A stretch of 64,000 bases of DNA from assembly GCA_934096985.1 (NCBI GenBank), contig CAKONC010000002.1:160916-224915 (forward strand). Direction: 5' to 3'. The stretch comes from an uncultured Bacilli bacterium. GTDB taxonomy: Bacteria > Bacillota_I > Bacilli_A > RF39 > UBA660. A program made the translations under genes and the position numbers. The first letter of the stretch is position 1. Each line of letters opens with the position of its first letter. A model generated the notes under the pieces. The model saw only the letters and a list, made by a program, of their open reading frames with translations, did no database searches and had not been told where the DNA came from. Below are positions 25,810 through 35,636 of this stretch, one piece after another.

Positions 25810-26714
25810 TTTTCTTCTTTCATTAAGTTCATTAAAATTTCATATTCTTGTTTATGTTTTTTAGCAATTACTCCTAAAATAATACCACAAGCATAAGTCA
25901 TTAAAGTAAGTAAGAAAAGCATACCAGCTATTATAAATCTTACTGAATGATCACTAACTGCATTCATAACAGGAATTCCTAAAATTAAACTAACTATTAA
26001 TAAAAGTGTACCAATTATTCCAAAGAATGCCATTGGTCTATACTCTTTAAATAAAGTAGCAATAGTTTTTAGTACTTTAAATCCATCTTTATATGTATTA
26101 AGTTTAGATACACTACCCTCAGGTCTATCTTTATAATTAACTGGAACTTCTACTAAATGATAATTTTTATCAACAGCATGAATAGTCATCTCAGTTTCAA
26201 TTTCAAATCCTTTTGATAAAACTGGGAATCCCTTAACAAAATCATAACTAAATGCACGATATCCAGTCATTATATCTTTTACATTATTGTGAAATAATTT
26301 GTTAATAAAAAATCTTACCATTTTATTTCCTAAATTGTGAAATGGTCTTTTATTTTCAGTAAAATATGTAGAAGATAATCTATCACCTATAACCATATCA
26401 GCTTTTTTAGCAAGAATTAAATCACACATTTCACGAGCATTTTCAGCAGGGTAAGTATCATCACCATCTATCATGATATAACACTCAGCATCAATGTCTC
26501 TAAACATTGAACGAATAACATTTCCCTTTCCTTGTTTATATTCATAAACAACTGTTGCTCCAGCTTTTCTAGCTATTTCGTCTGTATGATCACTAGAATT
26601 ATTATCATACACGTAAATTGTAGCTTCAGGTAATGCTTTTTTATAATCTTTAACAACCTTAGCTACTGTCTTTGATTCATTATAACAAGGAATCAAAACT
26701 GCAATTTTATCCAT
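25806..26714 (-). CDS. Polyprenyl-phosphate glycosyltransferase, GT2 (GtrB/ArnC/DPM type)
   Basis: 302 residues from ATG 26714 after AAGGAAGG. The GT-A domain has IPCYNESKTVAKVV, YDNNSSDHTDEIAR and the metal site DGDDTYP, followed by MTGYRAFSYDFVKGFP and two C-terminal membrane helices (about 232-255 and 265-290). Such enzymes move a sugar from a nucleotide donor onto undecaprenyl phosphate. Coupled to gtrA. The lipid sugar could feed the GT-C proteins at 21831 or 33846. Confidence 0.88.
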   Translation of the reverse strand: MDKIAVLIPCYNESKTVAKVVKDYKKALPEATIYVYDNNSSDHTDEIARKAGATVVYEYKQGKGNVIRSMFRDIDAECYIMIDGDDTYPAENAREMCDLILAKKADMVIGDRLSSTYFTENKRPFHNLGNKMVRFFINKLFHNNVKDIMTGYRAFSYDFVKGFPVLSKGFEIETEMTIHAVDKNYHLVEVPVNYKDRPEGSVSKLNTYKDGFKVLKTIATLFKEYRPMAFFGIIGTLLLIVSLILGIPVMNAVSDHSVRFIIAGMLFLLTLMTYACGIILGVIAKKHKQEYEILMNLMKEEK

Positions 26715-26766
26715 AATACCTTCCTTCTTACCTATAGTGTACCATTTTAAAATACTTAAATCAACA

Positions 26767-26794
26767 AAAAATGCATCACTCATTGATGCATTTT
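26767..26794 (-). terminator. Terminator of the 26793 lipoprotein gene
   Basis: AAAATGCATCA (26768-26778) and TGATGCATTTT (26784-26794) with a T run on the minus strand; includes the stop codon of the lipoprotein. Confidence 0.87.
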
Positions 26795-27587
26795 AAGACG
26801 CATTAGTAATAAAATCCGCATTTTCTTCGAAATAATTATCTGGAATGCATGAGCCTCTTCCTTCTACTGGAGAGCTATCATCACAACCAATATCGGTATT
26901 TTCTTCTTCACCTTCGTTTGTGTCAGTTTCATTTACATAAGTACTTGCATCAACAATGTTATAATCATCTACGTTTATTTGATTTTCATTTCTATAGTCT
27001 TCTTCATCATTAAATGCAGGATATCCATCCATAGTATAAACAGAATCTGTTTCTTTATCATATAAGATATAATCAATGTAGTTTCTCCATAAATAAGTAT
27101 ATGCAAAATTAGGATATTTTAAATCATCTATTTGTAAATATTTGCCTTTTTCTAAAAAAGTACCATTAATTACTTGATTCGGTTCATAAGTTGTTTCACC
27201 TGTTCTGCAAACTGGGTTACTCATATCATAACAAGTGTATATATTTTTAAAACTTATATAAAATGTTATATTATCACCACTTTTGTCATATGTACAACTC
27301 GTAGAATTTATATAATTTGCACCATATGTGTTTTCACTAGAACCAGTTTCAAAACAACTTCCATCTTTATTAACCATAATTGTAACTTTATTTTTTACAC
27401 TAACTCCATTAGCTTTGCCAGTGTATTCAATTTGATACATTAAATCTTTACGTAATAAATAATCAAAATCTTCATTACTATATTTGTATAAGTCCTTCTT
27501 TTTAGGCTTTACCTCTTCTTTTTCTTTGCATCCGCTTAAAGAAAAAATTAGTAAAAATGCACACAATGTTTTAATTAATCTTTTCAT
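26793..27587 (-). CDS. Lipoprotein of unknown function
   Basis: 264 residues. Signal with lipobox FSLSGC (Cys19), then a Lys/Glu-rich linker and a strand-rich domain (LMYQIEYTGKANGVSVKNKV, MVNKDGSCFETGSS). The domain contains six or more Cys that could form disulfides (SCTYDKSG, TCYDMSNPVCRTG, GCDD, GSCIPDN). No named family. It sits 13 bases after galE on the same strand, so it may be the last gene of the glycan unit. Confidence 0.65.
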   Translation of the reverse strand: MKRLIKTLCAFLLIFSLSGCKEKEEVKPKKKDLYKYSNEDFDYLLRKDLMYQIEYTGKANGVSVKNKVTIMVNKDGSCFETGSSENTYGANYINSTSCTYDKSGDNITFYISFKNIYTCYDMSNPVCRTGETTYEPNQVINGTFLEKGKYLQIDDLKYPNFAYTYLWRNYIDYILYDKETDSVYTMDGYPAFNDEEDYRNENQINVDDYNIVDASTYVNETDTNEGEEENTDIGCDDSSPVEGRGSCIPDNYFEENADFITNAS

Positions 27588-27600
27588 AATACTTCCAAAA

Positions 27601-28602
27601 TTATTTGTTATTTAATTCAAATTCATAAGCATCTTTGCACATGTCTTCAATATTTTTTTCGGCATGCCATCCTAAAAATTTATTTGCATAATCACAAGAT
27701 GCATAGCAAGTAGCAATATCTCCGTGTCTTCTTCCTGTAATTTTATAGTTTACTTTAACACCATTAACTTTTTCAAAAGTTTTAACCATTTCAAGTACAC
27801 TTACACCTTTTCCTGTGCCCAAGTTACATATAACAAGTCCAGGATTGTCACAAATTTTTTCTAATGCTTTAACATGTCCTTTTGCAAGGTCAACAACATG
27901 AATATAATCTCTTACCCCAGTTCCATCAACTGTATCATAATCATTACCAAATACACTTAAACATTCAAGTTTTCCAGTAGCAACTTTTACTATATAAGGC
28001 ATTAAATTATTTGGAATACCATTTGGATCTTCACCAATTAAATGAGACTCATGACATCCAACAGGATTAAAATATCTAAGAATCATTAAATTCCATGAAT
28101 CATCTGATTTATATAAATCTTTTAAAATATCTTCAATCATAAGTTTCGTAGATCCATAAGGATTTGTTGTACTCAAATGACAATCTTCAGTAAGTGGTAA
28201 TCTTTCTGGAGTTCCATATACTGTAGCGCTCGAAGAAAACACAAAATTTTTAACATTATTTTCTTTCATTACTTCAAGTAAATTAATTGTAGAAAATAAA
28301 TTATTTCTATAATATTCAAGTGGCATCTCAACAGATTCACCAACGGCCTTTAAACCCGCAAAATGAATTACTGCATCAATTTTATTTTCATTAAATATTT
28401 TATTTAACAAAGTTTTATCTTCTACATTACCTTCGTAAAATTTAAAATCTTTATTAGTTATTTTTTTTATATTTTCAAGCACAATTGGCTTCGAATTTAT
28501 AAAATTATCTATTATAATAATTTCATAACCTTTATTAAGTAATTCAACTGCTGTATGTGAACCAATATATCCAGCACCACCAGTAACTAATATTTTATTC
28601 AT
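27601..28602 (-). CDS. galE: UDP-glucose 4-epimerase
   Basis: 333 residues, full length. Extended short-chain dehydrogenase with GGAGYIGSHTAVELL (NAD site), SSSATVYG (catalytic Ser) and YGSTK (Tyr and Lys), then LRYFNPVGCHESHLIGEDP. It interconverts UDP-glucose and UDP-galactose (or the GlcNAc forms) and supplies precursors for the glycan locus. Overlaps the end of the deacetylase by eight bases. Confidence 0.95.
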   Translation of the reverse strand: MNKILVTGGAGYIGSHTAVELLNKGYEIIIIDNFINSKPIVLENIKKITNKDFKFYEGNVEDKTLLNKIFNENKIDAVIHFAGLKAVGESVEMPLEYYRNNLFSTINLLEVMKENNVKNFVFSSSATVYGTPERLPLTEDCHLSTTNPYGSTKLMIEDILKDLYKSDDSWNLMILRYFNPVGCHESHLIGEDPNGIPNNLMPYIVKVATGKLECLSVFGNDYDTVDGTGVRDYIHVVDLAKGHVKALEKICDNPGLVICNLGTGKGVSVLEMVKTFEKVNGVKVNYKITGRRHGDIATCYASCDYANKFLGWHAEKNIEDMCKDAYEFELNNK

Positions 28603-29896
28603 TATTTCCTCCTATCATATTTATAAATGAGTTAATACTCATATTTCTTCCTACTTTAAATCTATTTAACGCTTTTGATGATAAATTATTGCTATAATTA
28701 AATCCTGGATTAACTGTAACTGCATAATCATAGTTTTCTTTAGTTATAGCTATAGTATCTTTATTATAACTTCCATATGGATAAGCTATTGTATTAATAT
28801 TTTTACCTAAAAGAGTTTCTAAATCTTTTTTGCTTAAAGTAAGCTCTTCATACTGTTTTTCATAACTATTTTGACCAAGCTTAATATGAGTTAAAGTGTG
28901 TGAGCCTATCTCCATGATACCAGAATTATCCATTTCTTTAACCATATCACTAGTTACATAAGTGTCTCCATCCATCCATCTTGTGATTATATAAAAACAA
29001 CTTTTTAAATTATATTTTTTTAGTATTGGATAAGCATTATCATAAACATTTTTATATCCATCATCAAATGTAATTATTATAGGCTTTTCATATTCATCAG
29101 CTTTGTCTATTTCTGATAAGAAAAGACTGGTATAACCATTATCATTTAAATACTTCATTTGCATTTCAAAGTCCTTAACATTAACAAAAAGTGATGTATC
29201 TCCCCATGCATTATCATCAACTGCATGATACATTAAAATTGGAATCTTTTTACCTAAAGATATTTCTGATACTAAAGAAAATCCAGTATTATATTTTTTA
29301 AATGATGTAGCAAATTTTTCATTACTATAAATTATTTTATTTTGATAAACATAATAATCCTTATTATTTTCCTTTAAAAAGTTAATAAAGTCTTTTTTTA
29401 CATTATTTTTATATAATAAATTTTCTTTTTGCTTTTCATCATCATTAATGCTTTTTGTTATAATGCTTTCACTATATATTTTTAAAATTTCATCTTTTTC
29501 TTTTTGACTTAAATTTTTATCAATGAAATTATCAATATCTTCATATTTTAATAAATTAATGTCTTTTTCAACATTCAAAATTTGTTCATATGACTTCGTA
29601 GGGTTTTTAATATCCTCGATAGATAAACTTTCTATTTTCATAGAATTTATTTTTTCATGAGTTTCAATGTTATTATTAAAATAAATGCTTAAAGTATCAC
29701 TATTATTAACTTTTTCACCATCAATATAGGATTTATATTTTTCATATATATCATTTACTTTTATACTAATTTCAGCGTTTTCTTTTTCCTTATTAGATTT
29801 ATCTTTATTACTTTTATAAAAATAAAATAGTATCATTGCAATAAATGATATAATAAGTAAACTAAATAGCATAATAATTAATTTCCTTTTATTCAT
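28595..29896 (-). CDS. Membrane-anchored polysaccharide deacetylase
   Basis: 433 residues. One N-terminal helix (MNKRKLIIMLFSLLIISFIA), a 150-residue helical, Lys/Glu/Asn-rich stalk, then a NodB-type carbohydrate esterase 4 domain from about 215. It begins with PILMYHAV and has ITFDDGYKNVYDN (motif 1, metal Asp), GSHTLTHIKL (motif 2, metal His) and IAYPYGSY (motif 3). It removes acetyl groups from surface sugars outside the cell; the layout recalls PgaB-like or peptidoglycan deacetylases. Translation is coupled to galE. Confidence 0.9.
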   Translation of the reverse strand: MNKRKLIIMLFSLLIISFIAMILFYFYKSNKDKSNKEKENAEISIKVNDIYEKYKSYIDGEKVNNSDTLSIYFNNNIETHEKINSMKIESLSIEDIKNPTKSYEQILNVEKDINLLKYEDIDNFIDKNLSQKEKDEILKIYSESIITKSINDDEKQKENLLYKNNVKKDFINFLKENNKDYYVYQNKIIYSNEKFATSFKKYNTGFSLVSEISLGKKIPILMYHAVDDNAWGDTSLFVNVKDFEMQMKYLNDNGYTSLFLSEIDKADEYEKPIIITFDDGYKNVYDNAYPILKKYNLKSCFYIITRWMDGDTYVTSDMVKEMDNSGIMEIGSHTLTHIKLGQNSYEKQYEELTLSKKDLETLLGKNINTIAYPYGSYNKDTIAITKENYDYAVTVNPGFNYSNNLSSKALNRFKVGRNMSINSFINMIGGNNE

Positions 29897-29938
29897 ATAC
29901 TCTAAATAAATTATAGTTTATTTATTAAAATATGTCTA

Positions 29939-30637
29939 TCATTTTTTTAACATAAAAGTTACATTATTTTTAATAAATCTTTTTATTCTTTTAGGTTCAC
30001 AAATAATTCTATAAAACCACTCTAAATTTAATTTTATAAATATTTTCGGAGCTCTTTTTTTAGTACCGCTTAATACATCAAATGTTCCTCCAACGCCTAT
30101 ATAAACACCTTTTTTGGCTTTATCAATATATTTATTTATTAGTAATTCTTGAGTTGGCACCCCTAGAGCCACCAATACTAAATCTGGTGATAATGAAATT
30201 ATTTTTTCCATTACTTTTTCTTTATTTTCTACATATCCATGATCATAACCTAAAATTTTTATATTTGGATAAGTAGTTTTAATTTTTTCGACAAGTTTTT
30301 CAATAACTTCGGGTCTACTACCAAATAAATAAATACTAAGAGCTTTTTCATTACATATTTCTAAAGCTTTCTTTGAAATATCTACACCAGTAATTCTTTC
30401 TTTAATGTTAATGCCATACTTCTTTGCTTTTTTTATAATAGAAATTCCATCAGGAACTAAACTATTATTTTTATTTAAAAGCATATTTTTAATAACTTCA
30501 TCATTATATGAATTCATAATAATCTCTGGATTAACAGTTATTATAAATTTCTTTTGTTTATTTTTTAGTAAATCATCTAAATAATCATAATACTTTTTTT
30601 CAGCATCTTTATATATTAAATTTAAAATATCTTTCAT
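29939..30637 (-). CDS. tagA: WecG/TagA/CpsF family glycosyltransferase
   Basis: 232 residues, full family length. Typical blocks: FIITVNPEIIMNSYND, LVPDGISIIKKAKKYG, ERITGVDISKKAL (catalytic Asp), LYLFGSRPE-like IYLFGSRPEVI, and VLVALGVPTQELLI. TagA adds ManNAc to lipid-linked GlcNAc in teichoic acid linkage-unit synthesis. wecB (35614), which makes UDP-ManNAc, is in the same locus and supports that role. Confidence 0.9.
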   Translation of the reverse strand: MKDILNLIYKDAEKKYYDYLDDLLKNKQKKFIITVNPEIIMNSYNDEVIKNMLLNKNNSLVPDGISIIKKAKKYGINIKERITGVDISKKALEICNEKALSIYLFGSRPEVIEKLVEKIKTTYPNIKILGYDHGYVENKEKVMEKIISLSPDLVLVALGVPTQELLINKYIDKAKKGVYIGVGGTFDVLSGTKKRAPKIFIKLNLEWFYRIICEPKRIKRFIKNNVTFMLKK

Positions 30638-31905
30638 TATTCATCCTTTTTAATATAATCAATAATAACTTTAGCTTTGTGACTCCAGTCATTTTCTATA
30701 GCCTCAGACTTTAATAATTTTAAATAATCTTTATCTTTTTTCTTTTCCATTGCTAAGTCTAATTTTTTAATAAAATCTTCATGATTTTTACCAATTAAAA
30801 CAGATTTATATTTTTTACATTCAAGCATGTCTGTTGTAACAATAGGTTTTTCCATTGCCATATATTCAAATAATTTCACAGGGCTTGTGGAACTAGTTAT
30901 ATCATTAAGTACAAAAGGTATTATCATTACATCCATTTTAATAGCATAGTTTTTAAGTATTTTATAATCCCTTGGGCCAAAAAAGTAAACATTTTTTAAA
31001 GTTCCTATCTCACTTTTATCAAAACTATCATCATATTTAATTCCAAATAAAACAATATTATATTTATTTGTATCATTTATTTTTTTTATTAAATCATAAT
31101 CAAACCAACTTGCAAGAGCTCCGTAATAACATATACATGTTTTATTTAAAACTTTTTTAAATTCATCCTCGTATTTAAAATTTTTGTCAATTGTTTGAAA
31201 AAACTCATAATCTACTCCATTTGATGAAAATATTAAATTTTCTTTACCTCTTTTTTTAATTATATCTTTTTCAAGATTATCTGCAGTTACAACAACATAA
31301 ACATTTTTTTTATGATTTAAAACGTATTCATATTTATCAGATATATTTTTAGGAAGGTCTTTCGTACCTGAAAGTACCGGAGAAATATGGTCGATATATT
31401 CATATATAAATTTAAAACCATTATTTAAATAATCTTCAATATTTTTTACAGATAATTTCCAATCGGTGGAATAAAGCTGAATATATTTGGGCTTATTTAC
31501 ATTCTTTAAACACTTCATAAGTATTTTATTTAAAGTAATATTATTATAATTAATTAAATATAAATTATCACTAAACTTCTTATATATTTTAACTTTATCT
31601 GTCATAGTTGTTACTTCATAAAAAACCAAACAACCATTCTTAGATAAATTATTTGCTATATGTTGAGGTCTTTGAAAAAGTGGCACATTATAGCCAAAAC
31701 TACTTCTCCATAAAATGATTCTATCATATTTATTATTTTTTAAAATTTCACTAATTTCTTTTGTATATTTTCTTTTGCAAAAAAAAGTTTTTAAACTAAT
31801 CTTATCTAAATAATTAGCAATTATATAAGCTCTTAATTTTTTACAAAAGCCCTTAAATCCATATTTTTTGTATACATTTACAAGTTTACTTATTTTTTCT
31901 TTCAT
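30637..31905 (-). CDS. GT-B glycosyltransferase (RPQH type), paralogue 1
   Basis: 422 residues. GT-B fold: an N-terminal half with LWRSSFGYNVPLFQRPQHIA and a C-terminal half with CICYYGALASWFDYDLIKKI, then VYFFGPRDYKILKNYAIKMD and the donor-site SPVKLFEYMAMEKPIVTTDM. A close paralogue is encoded at 36746; both share the QRPQH and STSPVK blocks. Sugar specificity cannot be read. One-base overlap with tagA, so it belongs to the same transcription unit. Confidence 0.82.
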   Translation of the reverse strand: MKEKISKLVNVYKKYGFKGFCKKLRAYIIANYLDKISLKTFFCKRKYTKEISEILKNNKYDRIILWRSSFGYNVPLFQRPQHIANNLSKNGCLVFYEVTTMTDKVKIYKKFSDNLYLINYNNITLNKILMKCLKNVNKPKYIQLYSTDWKLSVKNIEDYLNNGFKFIYEYIDHISPVLSGTKDLPKNISDKYEYVLNHKKNVYVVVTADNLEKDIIKKRGKENLIFSSNGVDYEFFQTIDKNFKYEDEFKKVLNKTCICYYGALASWFDYDLIKKINDTNKYNIVLFGIKYDDSFDKSEIGTLKNVYFFGPRDYKILKNYAIKMDVMIIPFVLNDITSSTSPVKLFEYMAMEKPIVTTDMLECKKYKSVLIGKNHEDFIKKLDLAMEKKKDKDYLKLLKSEAIENDWSHKAKVIIDYIKKDE

Positions 31906-31938
31906 ATGTCTCCTTTATCTAAATTAATTATATCATGA

Positions 31939-31967
31939 TAAAAAAAAAGTACCAATATTTTGGCACT
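31939..31967 (-). terminator. Internal terminator of the glycan locus
   Basis: AGTGCCA (31967-31961) pairs with TGGTACT (31954-31948), then a run of eight or nine T on the minus strand. It separates the 42096-31974 block from the 31905-26793 block. Confidence 0.8.
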
Positions 31968-31973
31968 ATTTAT

Positions 31974-32939
31974 TTAATCTTTAGTTTTGTTACTAAAAAC
32001 ATTAATCTTTACTAACAAGAAAGTTACTGGTACCGCTATACAAGATGAAATTGCATAACAAATGATTTTTGGTAAGTTTAATTTATTTAAAAGTATAACT
32101 AAACATAGAACTTGTATAATAAAGTTTGGTATATTATTAATCGCAAATTTTAAAAATTTATTTAACTTTAGCTTACTTTTAAAATTTAGTAAAGAATTTA
32201 AAATATATGATATAACCAAACTTGTAAAAAAGCCCATTATGTAAGCAAGTACATCCCCATTAATGACTAATGAATATACTAATGAAATCCAAATTCCATT
32301 TATTACATTAATGAAGCCGATAAACAGAAATGTTATAAAATCCCTACTTAAAAAATATTTAAGTATTTTCTTTTTACGACTTTCCTTATAATTATTCCAT
32401 GGTATAATTTCATCATTTTTAACGATAAAAGACTTTTTGGCAAGTTTGCTACATGGAGCATCACTAAGAGAATCAGAATAAAAGCAATCACATTTACTAA
32501 TTCCATTTTCTTTTAATCTTTTTACTTTTTCTTGTCCATAACAATTATTGCCATTTATTTTTCCATTTTTTATATCCATTGATGTTGCAATTAATTTAAA
32601 ATTATATTCTTTAGCTATTGGTTCTAACAAAAAATATGGTGATGCACTAATTATAACATCAGTATCTTTATGATTTTTAACATAAAAACTTTTTATTTTC
32701 TTTTTATTGATTTTCCAAAAATCATCTATATATGTTTTTCCATCTATTCTTTTTAAAAATCTAAAGAAACTACTTTTAAATTTTTCTTTTTCTACTATCT
32801 TTATCAAATATAAGAACATCGTAAAACAAATAGGAATAATATCAAATATTATTGTCTTTTTTCTTTTTAAACAATATTTAAAGAAATCCTTACTAGAATC
32901 ACCATCATAAATCGTATTATCAAAATCATATATGTTCAT
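31974..32939 (-). CDS. HAD-IB phosphatase fused to GtrA membrane domain
   Basis: 321 residues. Residues 1-190 are a SerB-like HAD hydrolase with MNIYDFDNTIYDGDSS (DxDxT), VIISASPYFLLEP, and DSLSDAP (acidic motif). Residues 200-315 are a four-helix GtrA-like domain (FLFIGFINVINGIWISLVY, YILNSLLNFKSKLKLNK). The gene is one base from the UbiA-type gene upstream. A likely path: UbiA makes polyprenyl-phosphoryl-sugar-phosphate, the HAD domain removes the phosphate, and the GtrA domain helps flip the lipid. The fusion itself is uncommon, and the pathway is inferred from pairing. Confidence 0.82.
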   Translation of the reverse strand: MNIYDFDNTIYDGDSSKDFFKYCLKRKKTIIFDIIPICFTMFLYLIKIVEKEKFKSSFFRFLKRIDGKTYIDDFWKINKKKIKSFYVKNHKDTDVIISASPYFLLEPIAKEYNFKLIATSMDIKNGKINGNNCYGQEKVKRLKENGISKCDCFYSDSLSDAPCSKLAKKSFIVKNDEIIPWNNYKESRKKKILKYFLSRDFITFLFIGFINVINGIWISLVYSLVINGDVLAYIMGFFTSLVISYILNSLLNFKSKLKLNKFLKFAINNIPNFIIQVLCLVILLNKLNLPKIICYAISSCIAVPVTFLLVKINVFSNKTKD

Positions 32940-32940
32940 A

Positions 32941-33786
32941 CTACACCAAAACTAATAATAATAGCATTATAACTCCATATAATAAGCAAAGACCAATAAG
33001 CATTTTATCTTTATAAAGAATCGTGGTAGGATCACCTTCATCATTCTTTTCAAGATTCAAAGAATACTTCATAAATATTATAATTAATAATGGTATAGTT
33101 AAATACATAAATTTAACACTTTGCTCAATAGTCCATAAAGAATAAAATACTATTGTTAAACATAAACTTAGATATTGAAATTTATCTAAAAAAGCTTCAT
33201 TGTATTCTGATAATACTTTTCTAGAATCTTTGCTATGAATAAGTTCTTTTTTACGTTTTCCAAATCCTAGGAATAAAGAAGCTGACATAATAGTTAAAAA
33301 TAACCAACTTGAAACATTTACATCAATAATACTTGCACCATAATATACTCTGATTACAAAACCTGATGCTAATAATACAATGTCAACAATAGCTACATTT
33401 TTTAAACCCATACTATAGCAAATATTTATAATTATATATCCCATTAAAAAATATAGTGATGTATTTAAGAAATTATTATTTATTATACTATTAATGGTTA
33501 TTGCTAAAATAACCATTAATACAGCAATATATATTGCTGTAGATTTTTTAATCTTTCCACTTGGTAATGGTCTATCTTTTTTTCTTGGATGAAGTTTGTC
33601 TTTTTCAATGTCTTTAATATCATTAATTATATAGATAAATGAAGAAGCAAAACTAAATGCAAAAAATCCACCAATACAAGATAAAACGCTATTATATGTA
33701 ATAAGACCTGCACAAACCATTGGAATAAAGATTAATACATTTTTAATCCAATGCTTAACTCTAATTAATTTTAAATAATTTTTCAT
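32941..33786 (-). CDS. UbiA-family prenyltransferase, decaprenyl-phosphate phosphoribosyltransferase-like
   Basis: 281 residues from ATG 33786 after AGAAAGGA. About eight or nine membrane helices. First Asp-rich motif FIYIINDIKDIEKDKLHPRK with DRPLPSGKI after it; second region VIRVYYGASIIDVNVSSW and FGKRKKELIH. This subgroup resembles enzymes that transfer phosphoribose to polyprenyl phosphate in arabinan synthesis. Next to the HAD-GtrA fusion and a GT-C protein, which fits a lipid-linked pentose donor. No DprE-type epimerase is visible in the window. Confidence 0.82.
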   Translation of the reverse strand: MKNYLKLIRVKHWIKNVLIFIPMVCAGLITYNSVLSCIGGFFAFSFASSFIYIINDIKDIEKDKLHPRKKDRPLPSGKIKKSTAIYIAVLMVILAITINSIINNNFLNTSLYFLMGYIIINICYSMGLKNVAIVDIVLLASGFVIRVYYGASIIDVNVSSWLFLTIMSASLFLGFGKRKKELIHSKDSRKVLSEYNEAFLDKFQYLSLCLTIVFYSLWTIEQSVKFMYLTIPLLIIIFMKYSLNLEKNDEGDPTTILYKDKMLIGLCLLYGVIMLLLLVLV

Positions 33787-33845
33787 TTTTTTAAATTCCT
33801 TTCTCTGGCTTTTTCTTGAAAAGCACATATTATATTTTATAGTCT

Positions 33846-35636
33846 TTATTGAATTGCATTTTTCAATTGTTCCTCACAAATTCCAACTGCAAATCCGTCG
33901 TCAAAATAATAACCATAATTATTATTTAAATTGTCAAATTTTATATTATATTCCGGTAATTTATATTTAATATCAAAATAGGTTCCTTGAAAAATATGAT
34001 TATCAACAATTAAATTACAATCTTTTACTGTTGTATTTTGCTCAAATAAAACAAATTGATAATTAACATTAAAAGTATGATTATATGCTGTTTTAGTTGT
34101 CATAATTAATGGTATTATATTATTAATTAGTAAAACAATTAAAATTAAAAATTTAAAATATTTAAAATATTTATTTTCTAATTCATTTAATACAATTAAA
34201 GCAAAAAATACAATTAGGTGTAGCTGAGGAAAATATCTAGCCCACCAAACGTCGCTCATTGTAAAAATTAAAACTAAAGTTATTACACATGGTATTAAAA
34301 TTAACCAAAATAACTTAATATTTTTTTTATAAATAACACGCATTCCGAATAACAGGACAACAAGTGAAATTAGTAAAATTCCACTAAAGAAAATTCCGTT
34401 ACCACTAATTCTCAAATCACAAGAATTCAAATATTCTAATTCACTTTTATAAACAGTGAATGGTAATTTAAATTCTGCAGTTTTTTTATCTGCCAAAGAA
34501 ATATTTGCTGCCTTAGAAAAAGTAGCAATAGTAAATTTTTCTATAGGTGATTTAGTTTGAAAATATTCTGGCTGATTAGCAGTCATAATATCATATTTTC
34601 CCTCACCAAATAGTGGATAAAAAGGATGGCCATGTTCTTTAAAGTTTTTTGGATATACAGAAAGTCCAACTACAAAAACGCCAATCAAAACTGCTAAAAC
34701 AGAAACGATCGTAAATTTTATAAAAAAAGGTTTAATTTTTTTATATCTAAATAAATACAAAATATAGTATCCTAAACACATAATTCCCGCATAACCAAAA
34801 GATGAAAATTTAATATTAATTAATGCAATAAGTACTGAAAAATAAACTAGTAATTGTTCACTCTCATTTTTTTTATCTTGATCAAATTCAAAATAGAAAA
34901 ATATTATAATTAATAGAAATAAATATATATATACTAAAAGATCAACATAATTAGTCAAAAATTGCGTGCCTATTGTAGTACATGTAATTAAGGATAAACT
35001 AAATAAAATATTAAATAAATAATTTTTTGGATATTTTTTAAATAATAAGCATAAAACAAATGCAAAGAGAACATACATTGACATAATATTTAATGCTTTA
35101 CCACTCTCAATATTTTTTGTTACTATTCCAATATTTGCTGCAAAAAAATGTGAAAATTGAGCATAATGTTCGCCCCATATATATGATGATTCATTTATAT
35201 TTATTGGTACTTTCGATGAATCATCAAACTCTTTCATTGTTTCATATAAAGGATTCCAACCATCAATAAGAAAACCAATTGTACTTTTATGATATGAATT
35301 GCCATCCCACGTAAAATCAAAAAATTTGCCAGAACCAAATATAGAGAGAAAAATAATTACTAATGGCAATATAAATGAACCAATTATGTATTTAAAATTT
35401 AAATTATTTTTTTTAATTAAAAAATACATCATAATAATAATTGTCAAAAATAAGGATATCCATAAATAACATTGAGATATACTTACATGAAATATAAACA
35501 TAGTTGACGTTAGTAAAACATTTATTACAATAAAAAGTAAAATAAATAATCCACTATTAAATAATATGTCTGTGAAAAATGTATTATACTCTTTTGAACT
35601 TTCTGCCAATTGTTTATTCTTCTGTTTCTTTTTCAT
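33846..35636 (-). CDS. GT-C-type polytopic membrane glycosyltransferase candidate
   Basis: 596 residues, about twelve or thirteen membrane helices with a first outer loop that holds FFDFTWDGNSYHKSTIGFLI (acidic site at its start, as in GT-C enzymes) and NPLYETMKEFDDSS. A soluble end domain follows (NTTVKDCNLIVDNHIF). The ATG at 35636 lies inside the wecB reading frame, so the two genes overlap by 23 bases. Probably uses a lipid-linked sugar, perhaps from the UbiA/HAD pair just downstream, to modify the polymer outside the membrane. Confidence 0.72.
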   Translation of the reverse strand: MKKKQKNKQLAESSKEYNTFFTDILFNSGLFILLFIVINVLLTSTMFIFHVSISQCYLWISLFLTIIIMMYFLIKKNNLNFKYIIGSFILPLVIIFLSIFGSGKFFDFTWDGNSYHKSTIGFLIDGWNPLYETMKEFDDSSKVPININESSYIWGEHYAQFSHFFAANIGIVTKNIESGKALNIMSMYVLFAFVLCLLFKKYPKNYLFNILFSLSLITCTTIGTQFLTNYVDLLVYIYLFLLIIIFFYFEFDQDKKNESEQLLVYFSVLIALINIKFSSFGYAGIMCLGYYILYLFRYKKIKPFFIKFTIVSVLAVLIGVFVVGLSVYPKNFKEHGHPFYPLFGEGKYDIMTANQPEYFQTKSPIEKFTIATFSKAANISLADKKTAEFKLPFTVYKSELEYLNSCDLRISGNGIFFSGILLISLVVLLFGMRVIYKKNIKLFWLILIPCVITLVLIFTMSDVWWARYFPQLHLIVFFALIVLNELENKYFKYFKFLILIVLLINNIIPLIMTTKTAYNHTFNVNYQFVLFEQNTTVKDCNLIVDNHIFQGTYFDIKYKLPEYNIKFDNLNNNYGYYFDDGFAVGICEEQLKNAIQ

